From positions 1-51,842 of the forward strand of contig JAUNGO010000009.1 in NCBI GenBank assembly GCA_030524475.1: a DNA stretch of 51,842 nt, in the 5' to 3' direction. The translations under genes and the position numbers were made by a program. Source of the DNA: Eggerthellaceae bacterium (lineage in GTDB: Bacteria; Actinomycetota; Coriobacteriia; Coriobacteriales; Eggerthellaceae). This document shows, piece by piece, positions 23,388-32,283 of this stretch (positions are counted from its first letter, which is position 1; every line of letters starts with the position of its first letter). The notes beneath the pieces are model-generated. The model was not told where the DNA came from. It saw only the letters and a program-made list of their open reading frames with translations, and did no database searches.

Positions 23388-24937
23388 TACCGCTCGCCCC
23401 CGTCTGCGCAGCCGGCGTCCGCGACGTTAGCGCCCGCCTCGGCGGCTTCGCCGACACCCGCGCCCTTGATGCGCTCGAGCGCCTCGCGCGCCACCACGCG
23501 GTCGTCGAACGACAGCACCTCGTCGCCCACCAGCTGGTAGTCCTCGTGCCCCTTGCCCGCCACGAGCACGCAGTCGCCGGGACGCGACAGATCGATGGCG
23601 CGCTCGATGGCGGAACGCCGGTCGCACACCACCTCGTAGCTCTCGCTCGGCTCGCCCATGCCAGCCACGATGTCCTCGATGATGGCCTCGGGGCGCTCGT
23701 GGCGCGGGTTGTCGCTCGTGACCACGGCGTAGTCGGCCTCAAGCGCCGCGCGCCCCATGATCGGGCGCTTGCTCGCGTCGCGGTTGCCGCCGCAGCCGAA
23801 CACCACGAGCGTGCGCCGCTTCGAGAGCGCCTTCACCGAGGAGATCGCCTTGGTCAGCGCGTCGGGCGTGTGCGCGTAGTCGACGTACACCGACACGCCG
23901 CCGTCGCACGCCGCCTTCACGCGTTCAAGGCGCCCCGGCACCGACGGCACGTCGGCGAGCGCCTCCACGATGACCTCGGGCGCGATGCCCAGCTGCATGC
24001 CGATGCCGAAGGCGCACATCACGTTCTCCACGTTGAAGCGCCCCACAAGCGGGTAGGTGAAGTCGAACGTGTGCCCGCGCACGTCGAGCACCACGTGGGT
24101 GTGCGCGGCGTCATAGGACACCTCGACCGGATGGATTTGCGCCGAAGCGTCGAACCCGCAGGTGATGACGGCGTCGCCCGCCGCCGTGCAGCGGCGCAAC
24201 AGCTCGACGCCCCACTTGTCGTTGATGTTGATCACGCGGCGCGCGGGGTAGTCGCCCGAGAACAAAAGCGCCTTCGCCTCGAAGTAGGCGTCGAAGGTGT
24301 GGTGGTAGTCGAGGTGGTCCTGCGTGAGGTTGGTGAACGCCGTGACCGCGAAATGCGTGCCCCACGTGCGCACCAGGTCGAGCGCGTGCGAGCTCACCTC
24401 CATAGCCACCACGTCGCAGCCCGCCTCCCTCATGCGCGCGAACGTGCGCTGCAAATCGGGCGACTCGGGCGTTGTGTGCTCGGACTTCTCGGACACATCC
24501 CCTATGCGCGTGCCCACCGTGCCGATGACGCCCGTGCGCTTGCCCGCTACGCGCGCAATGTGCTCGACCAGGTAGGTGGTGGTGGTCTTGCCGTTCGTGC
24601 CGGTCACGCCGACCAGCGAGAACGCCTCCGACGGGTTGTCGTAGAAGCGCGCCGCCGCGTGTGCCATCGCCTTGCGGCTGTCGGACACCACTACTTCCGT
24701 CACGTTCGTCGCGTCGGCCAAATACACCTTGCGCTCAACCACGAGCACCTTCGCGCCCCGGTCGATGGCGTCTTGCGCAAACGTGTGGCCGTCGGTGGAA
24801 AAGCCCACGATGCAGAAAAACACGTCGCCCTCGCTCACGCGGTCGCTGCGGTAAGCGAGGCCTCCCACCTCCTCGTCGGCGTTGCCGAGAATGGTGCATT
24901 CAAGTCCCTCGAAAAGCTCCGCGCATGTCTTGCTCAT
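23387..24937 (-). CDS. murE: UDP-MurNAc-L-Ala-D-Glu:meso-diaminopimelate ligase
   Basis: The 516-residue ligase adds the third residue of the stem peptide. It carries the ATP loop GVTGTNGKTTTTYLVEH, the substrate motifs EHTTPESPDLQ and MEVSSHAL, NLTQDHLDYHHTFDAYFEAKALLF with the lysine that is carbamylated in the family, and the DNPR motif at residues 409-412. DNPR is the signature of the meso-diaminopimelate-specific enzyme, so the wall is predicted to be of the mDAP type. The C-terminus ends in a ~25-residue Ala/Gly-rich tail. Confidence 0.96.
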   Translation of the reverse strand: MSKTCAELFEGLECTILGNADEEVGGLAYRSDRVSEGDVFFCIVGFSTDGHTFAQDAIDRGAKVLVVERKVYLADATNVTEVVVSDSRKAMAHAAARFYDNPSEAFSLVGVTGTNGKTTTTYLVEHIARVAGKRTGVIGTVGTRIGDVSEKSEHTTPESPDLQRTFARMREAGCDVVAMEVSSHALDLVRTWGTHFAVTAFTNLTQDHLDYHHTFDAYFEAKALLFSGDYPARRVININDKWGVELLRRCTAAGDAVITCGFDASAQIHPVEVSYDAAHTHVVLDVRGHTFDFTYPLVGRFNVENVMCAFGIGMQLGIAPEVIVEALADVPSVPGRLERVKAACDGGVSVYVDYAHTPDALTKAISSVKALSKRRTLVVFGCGGNRDASKRPIMGRAALEADYAVVTSDNPRHERPEAIIEDIVAGMGEPSESYEVVCDRRSAIERAIDLSRPGDCVLVAGKGHEDYQLVGDEVLSFDDRVVAREALERIKGAGVGEAAEAGANVADAGCADGGER

Positions 24938-24949
24938 GGTATCTTGTCC

Positions 24950-26896
24950 TCACTCAGGCACAATGTTGTATTGCTCAATAGCATTCGACATTATATCTTT
25001 AAAAATCGAAGCCACCGAAGCCTCGCTGTAAACCTCGTTTGCACTCACAAAACAAACTAACGAACTCGACGAATTGTCGATGAAGCCGGCGAAGCACAGG
25101 TTGTACTTGCCCTTCACGTATCCGCCGTCGCCGGCGATCTCGGCGGTAGAGGTTTTGCCGACCACTTCGTATCCCTCGATGTTGGCGTCTTTGCCGGTGC
25201 CGTCCTCGACCACGGTGCGCAGCATACTCTTGATCTGGTCGAGCGCGCCGTCGTTTTCCATCACGGTCTTCTGCTCGTACTCGGGCGTCTCGCCCGTTTG
25301 CGGGTACGCAATGAGGAAGTGCGGCGTCACCGCCACGCCGTCGTTGGCGATGGCGGCGTAGAAGCGCGTCATCTGCAGCGGCGTGCACGTGATGCCTTGA
25401 CCGAAGCTCACGTTGTAGCCGGTGATGGTCGCCCAGTCCTCGAAGTCCTGCATGAGCCCCGAGGACTCGCCGGGGTAGTCCACGCCCGTAAGCTCGTTGA
25501 GGCCGAAGCGCTCGATGGAGTTGTTCAGCGCCGCGAAGCCCACCTTGTCGATGGCAAGGGAGATGCCCACGTTCGAGGAATTGTTGAGGATCTCGCGCAG
25601 CGTCATGGTAGTGTCGGCGCGGGCGTGCGCGTCGGATATCTCGTACTCGTCGGCTTGAATGTAGCTCGGGCAGTACAGCGTGTCCTCCGAGCTCATCACG
25701 CCCGATTCGAGCACCGTAAGCGCCGAGACGGTCTTGAAGATCGATCCCGGCTCGAACGCCTGCGTGACGGCGGTGAGGTTGTCCGAGCCCACCTCAGACT
25801 CCTCGCGGTTCGTCAGGTCGAGGTAGGGCAGCGAGCAGATGGCGTAGATCTCGCCGGTCTCGGCGTCCATCACCACCGAGTTGCCCTTCTCGCCGGCGAT
25901 CTGCGGCGCCTCGACGCCCTCTTTGAGCGCGCGCTCCACTTCGCTTTGCAGCTTGATGTCGATCGACACCATGATGTCTTGCCCGTCGACGGCCTCCTCC
26001 ACGTTGCGCAGACCGCCCGGGATGGGCGTGCCGTCGTGCCCGCGCTCGATCTCGTAGGTGCCGGGCGTGCCCTTGAGGATGTCGTCGTATTGCAGCTCAA
26101 GGCCCGAGATGCCGTTGCCGTCGACGTCGCACGCGCCGATGACCTGGCCGCCCGCCGCGCCGTTGGGGTACTCTCGCCGCGTGTCGGCGACGAAGTACAG
26201 CCCCGCGATGTTGAGGTCCTCAAGCTGCGACGCCGCCTCCACGTCGGCTTGGCGCTTCACGTACACGAACGTCGCCTCGTCGCGCGTGAGGATGTCTTTG
26301 TAGTCGGCCGCCGACCCGCCGAGCAGCTCGGCGATCTTCGCGGCGGCGTAGTTCGCGTCGGTCACCTCGGTGGGGTTGCAGTACACCGTGGTGGCGTCGA
26401 CGCTGATGGCAAGCACCACGCCGTTGCGGTCGTAGATGGTGCCGCGCTTGGCCGTCTCGGTCCACGAGGGCGTGCGCGACGCCTGCGCCTGGGAGGAGTA
26501 TTCGTCTTGCACGATCACCTGGAGGTAGAACAGCCGGCAGAAGAAGACGAGCGCCAAAACCAAAAAGATGAGGAACGGAAAGCCAAGACGCGCGTCGCCC
26601 ACCGACTCGACAAGCGCCGCGACGCGTCCCACGCCGGGGATGTTGACGGGAGTGCGCTCGGTTTTGCCCGCGCCTTTGCGAGCGCCGCGGTCGTGCGCTG
26701 AGTCGCCGCGCGAAAAGCCGCCGCTGCGGACGCCGCCCCCGTTGCCGCGGCGTGAGCCGCGCGAGGCGCCTGCGTCGCGCGCGTCCGACGAGCGCCGCGC
26801 GCGGCTTGCCCCGCCGCTGCTTGAATACGTGCTCTGCGCGCTGCGGCTGCGCGAACGCGTCCGCGAGCCGCGCGCGTTGGGTGTGCGTTCCCCCAC
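24950..26896 (-). CDS. ftsI: FtsI-type class B penicillin-binding protein (septal transpeptidase)
   Basis: The 648-residue transpeptidase crosslinks septal peptidoglycan and partners FtsW. An Arg/Ser/Gly-rich cytoplasmic region of about 95 residues precedes one membrane helix (FPFLIFLVLALVFFCRLFYLQ). The dimerisation domain begins RGTIYDRNGVVLA. The catalytic motifs are SIFK at 385-388 (nucleophile Ser385), SSN at 440-442 and KTS at 581-583. There is no PASTA domain at the C-terminus. Position after ftsL and before murE fits ftsI. Confidence 0.93.
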   Translation of the reverse strand: MGERTPNARGSRTRSRSRSAQSTYSSSGGASRARRSSDARDAGASRGSRRGNGGGVRSGGFSRGDSAHDRGARKGAGKTERTPVNIPGVGRVAALVESVGDARLGFPFLIFLVLALVFFCRLFYLQVIVQDEYSSQAQASRTPSWTETAKRGTIYDRNGVVLAISVDATTVYCNPTEVTDANYAAAKIAELLGGSAADYKDILTRDEATFVYVKRQADVEAASQLEDLNIAGLYFVADTRREYPNGAAGGQVIGACDVDGNGISGLELQYDDILKGTPGTYEIERGHDGTPIPGGLRNVEEAVDGQDIMVSIDIKLQSEVERALKEGVEAPQIAGEKGNSVVMDAETGEIYAICSLPYLDLTNREESEVGSDNLTAVTQAFEPGSIFKTVSALTVLESGVMSSEDTLYCPSYIQADEYEISDAHARADTTMTLREILNNSSNVGISLAIDKVGFAALNNSIERFGLNELTGVDYPGESSGLMQDFEDWATITGYNVSFGQGITCTPLQMTRFYAAIANDGVAVTPHFLIAYPQTGETPEYEQKTVMENDGALDQIKSMLRTVVEDGTGKDANIEGYEVVGKTSTAEIAGDGGYVKGKYNLCFAGFIDNSSSSLVCFVSANEVYSEASVASIFKDIMSNAIEQYNIVPE

Positions 26897-26905
26897 GCTT
26901 CGCCC

Positions 26906-27394
26906 CTACGCGCCTGCGCCCGCGCCGTTCGCAGCCGCCACGCGAGCGCTCTGAGAAAGCGAAAGGTTGCCTTCCGCGTCGGTTTTCACCACGTCTTCCG
27001 CAAGGGTGATGGACGCCACCTCGTCGGGCACCGCCATGCCGAGCGCCGCCGCCTGCTCCTTGACGTGCGTTGAATTGGAAAGCGCGCTTTGCGTCACTTC
27101 GAGCTTGCTGCCCTCCACGCGCGCCTCGTCTATTTGCGACTCGTACTGCTGCGCCTCGAGCGCCGCCGCCACCGCCGCCGAGCTTAACGCCACGCGCGCC
27201 GCGCCCAGAAGGGCCAGCGCCACCAGCACCACGGCAACGACCTTCGCCACCGTCACAACAGACGAAGAAACCCCTTCGGTGCGGGGTTGCCTTCCGCGTC
27301 CGGGCACGACGCTGATGTCGGATTCGGCGAAACGCTCGCGCTCGTAGGCGCGCGCGGTCGAATCGTAAAGATCATACGCTGGTACAGCGCTCAC
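26906..27394 (-). CDS. FtsL-like septum protein
   Basis: This 162-residue protein has a cytoplasmic N-terminus (about 45 residues), one membrane helix (VAKVVAVVLVALALLGAARVAL) and a short extracytoplasmic coiled-coil segment (about residues 75-110) ending in an Ala/Gly tail. Size, topology and location between rsmH and ftsI are those of FtsL, which activates FtsW/FtsI with FtsQ and FtsB. FtsL sequences diverge quickly, so the call rests mainly on topology and synteny. The GTG start follows AAGGAGG. Confidence 0.78.
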   Translation of the reverse strand: MSAVPAYDLYDSTARAYERERFAESDISVVPGRGRQPRTEGVSSSVVTVAKVVAVVLVALALLGAARVALSSAAVAAALEAQQYESQIDEARVEGSKLEVTQSALSNSTHVKEQAAALGMAVPDEVASITLAEDVVKTDAEGNLSLSQSARVAAANGAGAGA

Positions 27395-27456
27395 GTCCTG
27401 CCCTCCTTTGCTTCGTCTGTGGTGTGTTTAGGCGCAGGCACCTTTTTTACTTATGT

Positions 27457-27485
27457 GTGAACACGGGGGCAAAAACCCTGCTCAC
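27457..27485. repeat. Hairpin repeat between ftsL and rsmH
   Basis: GTGAACACGGGGGC and the following CCCTGCTCAC resemble the GTAGCCCTGTTCACC hairpin family (7156, 36967, 42811). A second complementary arm, CCCCCACGTTCACG at 27511-27524, could pair with the first half to form a longer hairpin. The 143-bp gap otherwise holds the ftsL ribosome-binding site and no gene. Confidence 0.45.
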
Positions 27486-27537
27486 TGGGTCGGCGAACGG
27501 GGCTTGCGTCCCCCACGTTCACGACCGTTTTATTCTC

Positions 27538-28515
27538 TTACCTGAAGTCGGCACGCTTTTCCGCCACGCGCAGCTTGGCGCTGCGGGAGCGTGCGTTGCG
27601 CTCGACTTCCTCGGACGTCGGCACGAGCGGCTTGCGCGTGACAACGTCGAGCACCGGCTTTTTCCCGCACATGCACATCGGAAGGTCGGGCGGACACGTG
27701 CAGCGGTTCGCAAACGACGCGAACGTGTCTTTGACGATGCGGTCTTCCAACGAGTGATAGCTGATCACCGCGATGCGCCCCCCGGGATTGAGCCAGCGAA
27801 CCGCCGCGTCGAGCCCGCGACGCAGAACGGTCAGCTCCGAGTTGACTTCAATCCGAAGCGCCTGGAAGGTGCGCTTGGCGGGGTGTCCCCCCGCGCGCCG
27901 CGCCGATGCCGGGATGGCCGCCTTGATGACGTCGACCAGCTGCTCGCTCGTCTCGATCGGCGCGTTCTCGCGAGCGCGCACGATGAACTCGGCGATGCGG
28001 CTTGCCCACTTCTCGTCGGAGTAGGCTCGGATAATCCGGGCGAGATCTGCTGCGTTGTAGGTGTTGACGATCTCTGCTGCGGTTAAGGTGGTGTTACCCG
28101 GATCCATCCGCATATCGAGAGGGCCGTCCTCCTTGAAGGAGAAGCCCCGCGACGGCGTGTCGATCTGCACCGAGGAAACGCCCAAATCGAACAGGATGGC
28201 GTCGATCCCCGGCACTTCCGCACTGGTCAAAAGCTCGTCGAGGTCCCCGAAGTTGCCGCGCAAAAGCTCAAGGCTCGGACGCGCCGCCTCGTCGATCGCA
28301 CCGAGCCGTTCCGCAGCGGCGCTAAGCGCCACCTCGTCTTGGTCGATGCCGATGAGCGTGCCGCGCTCCCCCAGCTTCTGCGCCGCCGCGAAGGAGTGCC
28401 CCGCGAATCCCAGCGTAGCGTCCACAAACGTCTGCCCGCGCTTGAGGGCAAGTTGACTCAAGCATTCGTCGAGCATGACGGGAATATGCCGATATTCACT
28501 TGTCATTGCGCTCAC
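27538..28515 (-). CDS. rsmH: 16S rRNA (cytosine-1402-N4) methyltransferase
   Basis: The 325-residue SAM-dependent enzyme (MraW) methylates N4 of C1402 in the ribosomal P site. Family motifs are HIPVMLDECLSQLAL, TFVDATLGFAGHS, LIGIDQDEVAL, LFDLGVSSVQIDTPSRGFSFKEDGPLDMRMDP and AVISYHSLEDRIVKDTF. The long frame starts at a GTG preceded by GAGGAG; an ATG at 28506 would give MTSEYRHIPVML, the more common family start, so the first three residues are uncertain. It follows mraZ by 3 bp. Confidence 0.96.
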   Translation of the reverse strand: MSAMTSEYRHIPVMLDECLSQLALKRGQTFVDATLGFAGHSFAAAQKLGERGTLIGIDQDEVALSAAAERLGAIDEAARPSLELLRGNFGDLDELLTSAEVPGIDAILFDLGVSSVQIDTPSRGFSFKEDGPLDMRMDPGNTTLTAAEIVNTYNAADLARIIRAYSDEKWASRIAEFIVRARENAPIETSEQLVDVIKAAIPASARRAGGHPAKRTFQALRIEVNSELTVLRRGLDAAVRWLNPGGRIAVISYHSLEDRIVKDTFASFANRCTCPPDLPMCMCGKKPVLDVVTRKPLVPTSEEVERNARSRSAKLRVAEKRADFR

Positions 28516-28518
28516 GCC

Positions 28519-29001
28519 TTACGACTCCTCGTAGAACACCGACAAATCGACGTCAGCGAACTCGTCGTCGTAGCGCTTCGCGTCCCAGATCTCGAAGCGG
28601 CCCGTGTTGCCCACCACCACAACATCTTTGTCGATGCCGGCGGCGGCGCGAATTTCCGACGAAAGCATGATGCGGCCCGAGCCGTCGACCTCAACGTCGT
28701 TCGCGCGCGCCTTCAAAAGGCTGCGCAACTTGACATGCTTGCGGTTGGAAGCTTTATACTCGCCGAAGCGATCGGCGAACAGCTGGTCAACCCAAGCGTT
28801 GAAGTCGGGGTTCTCGAACACGTACACGCACTCGTCGGCGGGTTCGAGGGTCACCACGAGGTCTTTGGAAAGCACCTTGCGGAATTTCGCGGGAAGGGCC
28901 ACGCGACCTTTGCTGTCGACCTTGAAGCGGAACAAGCCGTTGAGATCAACCGGGCAATGCGGTTGCTCAGCTTGCTTCGCCTCTGTGACGGCTTCGGTCA
29001 T
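28519..29001 (-). CDS. mraZ: MraZ, transcriptional regulator of the dcw cluster
   Basis: This 160-residue protein carries two SpoVT/AbrB-type repeats: FRFKVDSKGRVALPAKFRKVL (about residues 24-45) and DGSGRIMLSSEIRAAAGI (about 105-123). MraZ forms rings that bind tandem TGGGN boxes and repress the dcw promoter, including its own. Two such boxes at 10-bp spacing lie in the spacer of the promoter at 29092-29120. The ATG has GGAGAGGATCG upstream. It is the first gene of the cluster. Confidence 0.95.
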   Translation of the reverse strand: MTEAVTEAKQAEQPHCPVDLNGLFRFKVDSKGRVALPAKFRKVLSKDLVVTLEPADECVYVFENPDFNAWVDQLFADRFGEYKASNRKHVKLRSLLKARANDVEVDGSGRIMLSSEIRAAAGIDKDVVVVGNTGRFEIWDAKRYDDEFADVDLSVFYEES

Positions 29002-29091
29002 CGATCCTCTCCGGGTTGCGTTTATGTTGGATTCTGAATGCGTTTGGTGCTGCGTTTCAAAATCCCGCGAAGGTGGTTTTCCATGTGGTGC

Positions 29092-29120
29092 ATATTACCC
29101 CACAACCCCCCACTTCGCAA
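29092..29120 (-). promoter_or_regulatory. mraZ/dcw promoter with two MraZ boxes in its spacer
   Basis: On the minus strand TTGCGA (29115-29120) is followed by a 17-base spacer and TAATAT (29092-29097). The spacer itself contains the two TGGGG boxes (complements at 29108-29112 and 29098-29102) exactly 10 bp apart. Bound MraZ would therefore cover the promoter. The leader to mraZ is about 85 bases. Confidence 0.75.
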
Positions 29121-29149
29121 CATTTCAGTGCACATTTCGGTGAATTTTG

Positions 29150-29329
29150 CCCCACCGAAAACAAGCGTAACGGTCCCGTTGAAATGCCGATGTGGGGCGC
29201 AAGATATAGAAAATTGTGGGGGAAATTGCTTTTTAAATGCAATATATAGTGTTAGATCACAACAAATACCACTTGATGTGGAGAAGCCAGAAGGTAACCA
29301 GTGGGGCTTTGTGGGGCATAAATACCCCA
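29150..29329. other. AT-rich leader region with further TGGGG boxes
   Basis: No gene is visible between xerD and mraZ. Outside the promoter the region has a minus-strand box at 29150-29154, plus-strand boxes at 29193-29197 and 29217-29221, a tandem pair on the plus strand at 29302-29306 and 29312-29316 (10-bp spacing), and a minus-strand box at 29325-29329. The middle (29205-29275) is unusually AT-rich for this genome. Confidence 0.55.
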
Positions 29330-29419
29330 ACAACGCGCCGTTGAGCCAACCGCCCGCGCGCCCCGCCCGCCGCAAGCCTCACCACGTTTCCTGCACAATT
29401 TGGAAGGGCGAAAAGGAAT

Positions 29420-30334
29420 CTACGCGTTCCACCGTGGGTGGGCTTGGCGGTACTCTTCCTGAAGATGGGTGCGGTCGATGTGCGTGTAAATCTGGGTGGT
29501 CGAGATGCTCGAGTGCCCCAGCATTTCCTGGATGACGCGCAAATCGGCGCCGCCTTCGAGCAGGTGCGTGGCAAACGAGTGGCGCAGCGTGTGGGGGTGC
29601 AAGCCCTCGATTCCCACGCGCTCGCCCGCCGCCGCCACAATGTTGTACACGCTTTGGCGCGTGAGGCGCCCGCCGCGCGCGTTCAAAAACACCGCCGCGT
29701 AGTCGGCGGGCTTGAGGTTTCGCGCCTTGAGGCTCAACGTCGCGCGCGCGTCGTCGAGGTAGCGCATAAGGCTTCGCGCCGCCGCGCCCGACACGGGCGT
29801 GATGCGCTCCTTGCCGCCCTTGCCGCGCACCAGCAAAAACCCCTCCTCGAGGTGGACGTCCCCCAGGTTAAGCCCGCACGCCTCGCTTGCGCGCAGCCCG
29901 CAGCCGTAAAGAACCTCCAGAAGCGCGCGGTCGCGCAGGCCGGTAGGCGTCTCGCCGTTGCTCGCGTCGAGCAGCGCGAACACCTGCGCAACCGAGAGTA
30001 CGTCGGGCAAGCGGTCGGGTATTTTCGGCGTGTCTATCAGGTGGGCGGGGTTGCCCTTTGTGTACTCCTCGCGCTCAAGGTAGCGGTGAAACCCCTTGAC
30101 CACCGACATGCGGCGATTGATCGAGGAGGGCGCATACCCCGTCTGAGAAAGCTGCGCCTCGAAGTCGAGCACCGCTTCGCGCGTGACGGAGCGAACGTCG
30201 TCGACGCCATGCCGCGCGAGGTAGTCCGCATAGCTGCGCAGGTCGCGCTCGTACGCCTCGACCGTCCGAGGAGAGGCGCCCCGCTCGATGCGCAGAAAAC
30301 TCAGATACTCGTCGACTAAGCCGACAATAGACAC
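29420..30334 (-). CDS. xerD: Tyrosine recombinase XerD/XerC
   Basis: The 304-residue recombinase resolves chromosome dimers at dif. The N-terminal SAM-like domain (VDEYLSFLRIERGASPRTVEAYERDL) binds DNA. The catalytic domain shows Arg in YGCGLRASEACGL, a Lys in LLVRGKGGKERITPV, HTLRHSFATHLLEGG (His-x-x-Arg-His) and the nucleophile Tyr in STTQIYTHI. The GTG at 30332-30334 follows GGAGG at 6 bases. The site is chromosomal and no element ends are seen nearby, so it is a housekeeping Xer rather than a phage integrase. XerC versus XerD cannot be settled from this sequence alone. Confidence 0.9.
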   Translation of the reverse strand: MSIVGLVDEYLSFLRIERGASPRTVEAYERDLRSYADYLARHGVDDVRSVTREAVLDFEAQLSQTGYAPSSINRRMSVVKGFHRYLEREEYTKGNPAHLIDTPKIPDRLPDVLSVAQVFALLDASNGETPTGLRDRALLEVLYGCGLRASEACGLNLGDVHLEEGFLLVRGKGGKERITPVSGAAARSLMRYLDDARATLSLKARNLKPADYAAVFLNARGGRLTRQSVYNIVAAAGERVGIEGLHPHTLRHSFATHLLEGGADLRVIQEMLGHSSISTTQIYTHIDRTHLQEEYRQAHPRWNA

Positions 30335-30412
30335 GCCCCGCCTCCCTTCGCGCCGCACAGATCGAAACCATCATAGCGGAAAGGGGCGAAAGCGGGGCAC
30401 GCCGTTGCGCTT

Positions 30413-32017
30413 CTACTTCCCGCTTTCCTTGATGGCCGCGCCCACGAAGTCGCGGAACAGCGGGTGCGGGCGGTGCGGGCGGCTTTTGAACTCGGGATGC
30501 CCTTGGCTGGCCACGAACCACGGGTGATCGGGCAGCTCCACCATCTCGGTTAAGCGCTCGTCGGGCGAGAGGCCCGAAATGCGCAGCCCCGCCTCCGTCA
30601 AGCGGTCGCGAAACGCGTTGTTCACCTCGTAGCGATGGCGATGACGCTCGTAGATCACCGGCTCGCCGTACGCCTCCCACGCGCGCGAGCCTTCCGCCAC
30701 CTTGCACGGGTAGGCGCCCAGGCGCATGGTGCCGCCCTTGTCCTCGACGTCCTCCTGCTCGGGCATGAGGTCAATCACGGGGTAGGTTGCCTCCGGGTCG
30801 AACTCGGCCGACGTGGCGCCCTTCAGGCCCGCCACGTTGCGCGCGAACTCGCACACCGCCGCTTGAAGCCCCAAGCAGATTCCCAGGTAGGGCACGTTGT
30901 GCGTGCGCGCGTACTTCGCCGCGGCGATCTTGCCCTCGAATGCCCGCTGCCCGAAACCGCCCGGCACCAGAATGCCGTCCATGCGCCCGAGCACCTCTTC
31001 GGCGTTCGCGTCGGTTAGCTCCTCGCCGTCGACCAGCTCCACGTTCACATGGCGCCCGTGGTACACGCCCGCGTGCCCGAGCGCCTCGATCACCGACAGG
31101 TACGCGTCGGGCAGGCTCACGTACTTGCCCACCACGGCGACGTTCACCTCACCCTCGCAGTTCGCCGCGTCGCGCAAAAAGCCGCGCAGGTCGGACAGGT
31201 CGGCCTCGCGGCGCTCAAGGCCCAGCCGGTCGAGCACCTTCACGTCGAAGCCCTGGTCATACAGCGCCAGCGGCACCTCGTAGATGGAGGGCGCGTCGGT
31301 GCACGCCAGCACGTCGTCGGTTGCCACGTCGCAGAACAGGGCGATCTTCTCGCGCACCTTCGTGGTGATCTCGTGGTCGGAGCGGCACACGATGAAGTCG
31401 GGCTGCACGCCGATCGAGCGCAGCTCCTTCACGGAGTGCTGCGTGGGCTTGGTCTTCACCTCGTGCGCGGCGGCGATGTAGGGCACCAGCGTCACGTGCA
31501 CGAACAGCACGTCGCCCGGCGCCTTCTCCTTCTTGAACTGGCGCGCCGCCTCGATGAACGGCTGGCTTTCGATGTCGCCGATGGTGCCGCCGATCTCGGA
31601 GATCACGATGTCGGCGCAGCTTTGGTCGGCGATGCGGCGCAGACGCTCCTTGATGGCCTCGGTCACGTGCGGAATCACCTGCACGGTGCCGCCGAGGAAG
31701 TCGCCGCGGCGCTCGCGCGCGATGAGGGTTTGGTAGATCGAGCCCTGCGTGAAGTTGCTCTCGCGCGTGAGGTTCTCGTCGATGAAGCGCTCGTAGTGCC
31801 CGAGGTCCAAATCGCCCTCGTGGCCGTCCTCGGTGACGAACACCTCGCCGTGCTGAAACGGGCTCATAGTGCCCGGGTCGACGTTGAGATAGGGGTCCAT
31901 CTTCTGCATGGTCACCTTGTAGCCGCGCGCCTTCAGCAAATGCCCCAGCGACGCCGCCGTAATGCCCTTGCCCAGCGACGACACCACGCCGCCCGTCACG
32001 AAGATGTGTTTCGCCAT
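30413..32017 (-). CDS. pyrG: CTP synthase
   Basis: This 534-residue amidotransferase makes CTP from UTP, ATP and glutamine. The N-terminal synthase domain begins KHIFVTGGVVSSLGKGITAASLG and has KMDPYLNVDPGTMSPFQHGEVFVTEDG. The C-terminal class I glutaminase has the oxyanion and nucleophile motif YLGICLGLQAAVCEFARN (catalytic Cys) and the His-x-Glu of SQGHPEFKSRP near the end. It is monocistronic or follows an unmapped promoter; a TAGAAT at 32061-32066 on the minus strand is a possible -10. Confidence 0.97.
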   Translation of the reverse strand: MAKHIFVTGGVVSSLGKGITAASLGHLLKARGYKVTMQKMDPYLNVDPGTMSPFQHGEVFVTEDGHEGDLDLGHYERFIDENLTRESNFTQGSIYQTLIARERRGDFLGGTVQVIPHVTEAIKERLRRIADQSCADIVISEIGGTIGDIESQPFIEAARQFKKEKAPGDVLFVHVTLVPYIAAAHEVKTKPTQHSVKELRSIGVQPDFIVCRSDHEITTKVREKIALFCDVATDDVLACTDAPSIYEVPLALYDQGFDVKVLDRLGLERREADLSDLRGFLRDAANCEGEVNVAVVGKYVSLPDAYLSVIEALGHAGVYHGRHVNVELVDGEELTDANAEEVLGRMDGILVPGGFGQRAFEGKIAAAKYARTHNVPYLGICLGLQAAVCEFARNVAGLKGATSAEFDPEATYPVIDLMPEQEDVEDKGGTMRLGAYPCKVAEGSRAWEAYGEPVIYERHRHRYEVNNAFRDRLTEAGLRISGLSPDERLTEMVELPDHPWFVASQGHPEFKSRPHRPHPLFRDFVGAAIKESGK

Positions 32018-32283
32018 GATGCTCCTATCCGTCGATCAACGCATAAACCAACGGGATTTTATTCTACGGCGCGAGCACCCCCGCCGCCGCCCGCAAGGAC
32101 AGGTTTTTACAAAGGCGAAACGAAGCCCGCAGGGCGCGCGGCTTCGCTATAATGCAGAGGGCGCTTTTACGCACCCGCAGCGCACGCAACCCGCGACGCG
32201 CTCGCGCGCAGCGGGTGCTCGCGAGCGACGCGCGACGCGCAACACGCCGCACCACCTTCCGCCGTCGACCGAAAAGGAGAACC

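Noticed and set aside
29420..30334. Phage or integron integrase
   Set aside because: The recombinase matches the housekeeping Xer type in length and motifs, and no attachment sites or phage genes are near.
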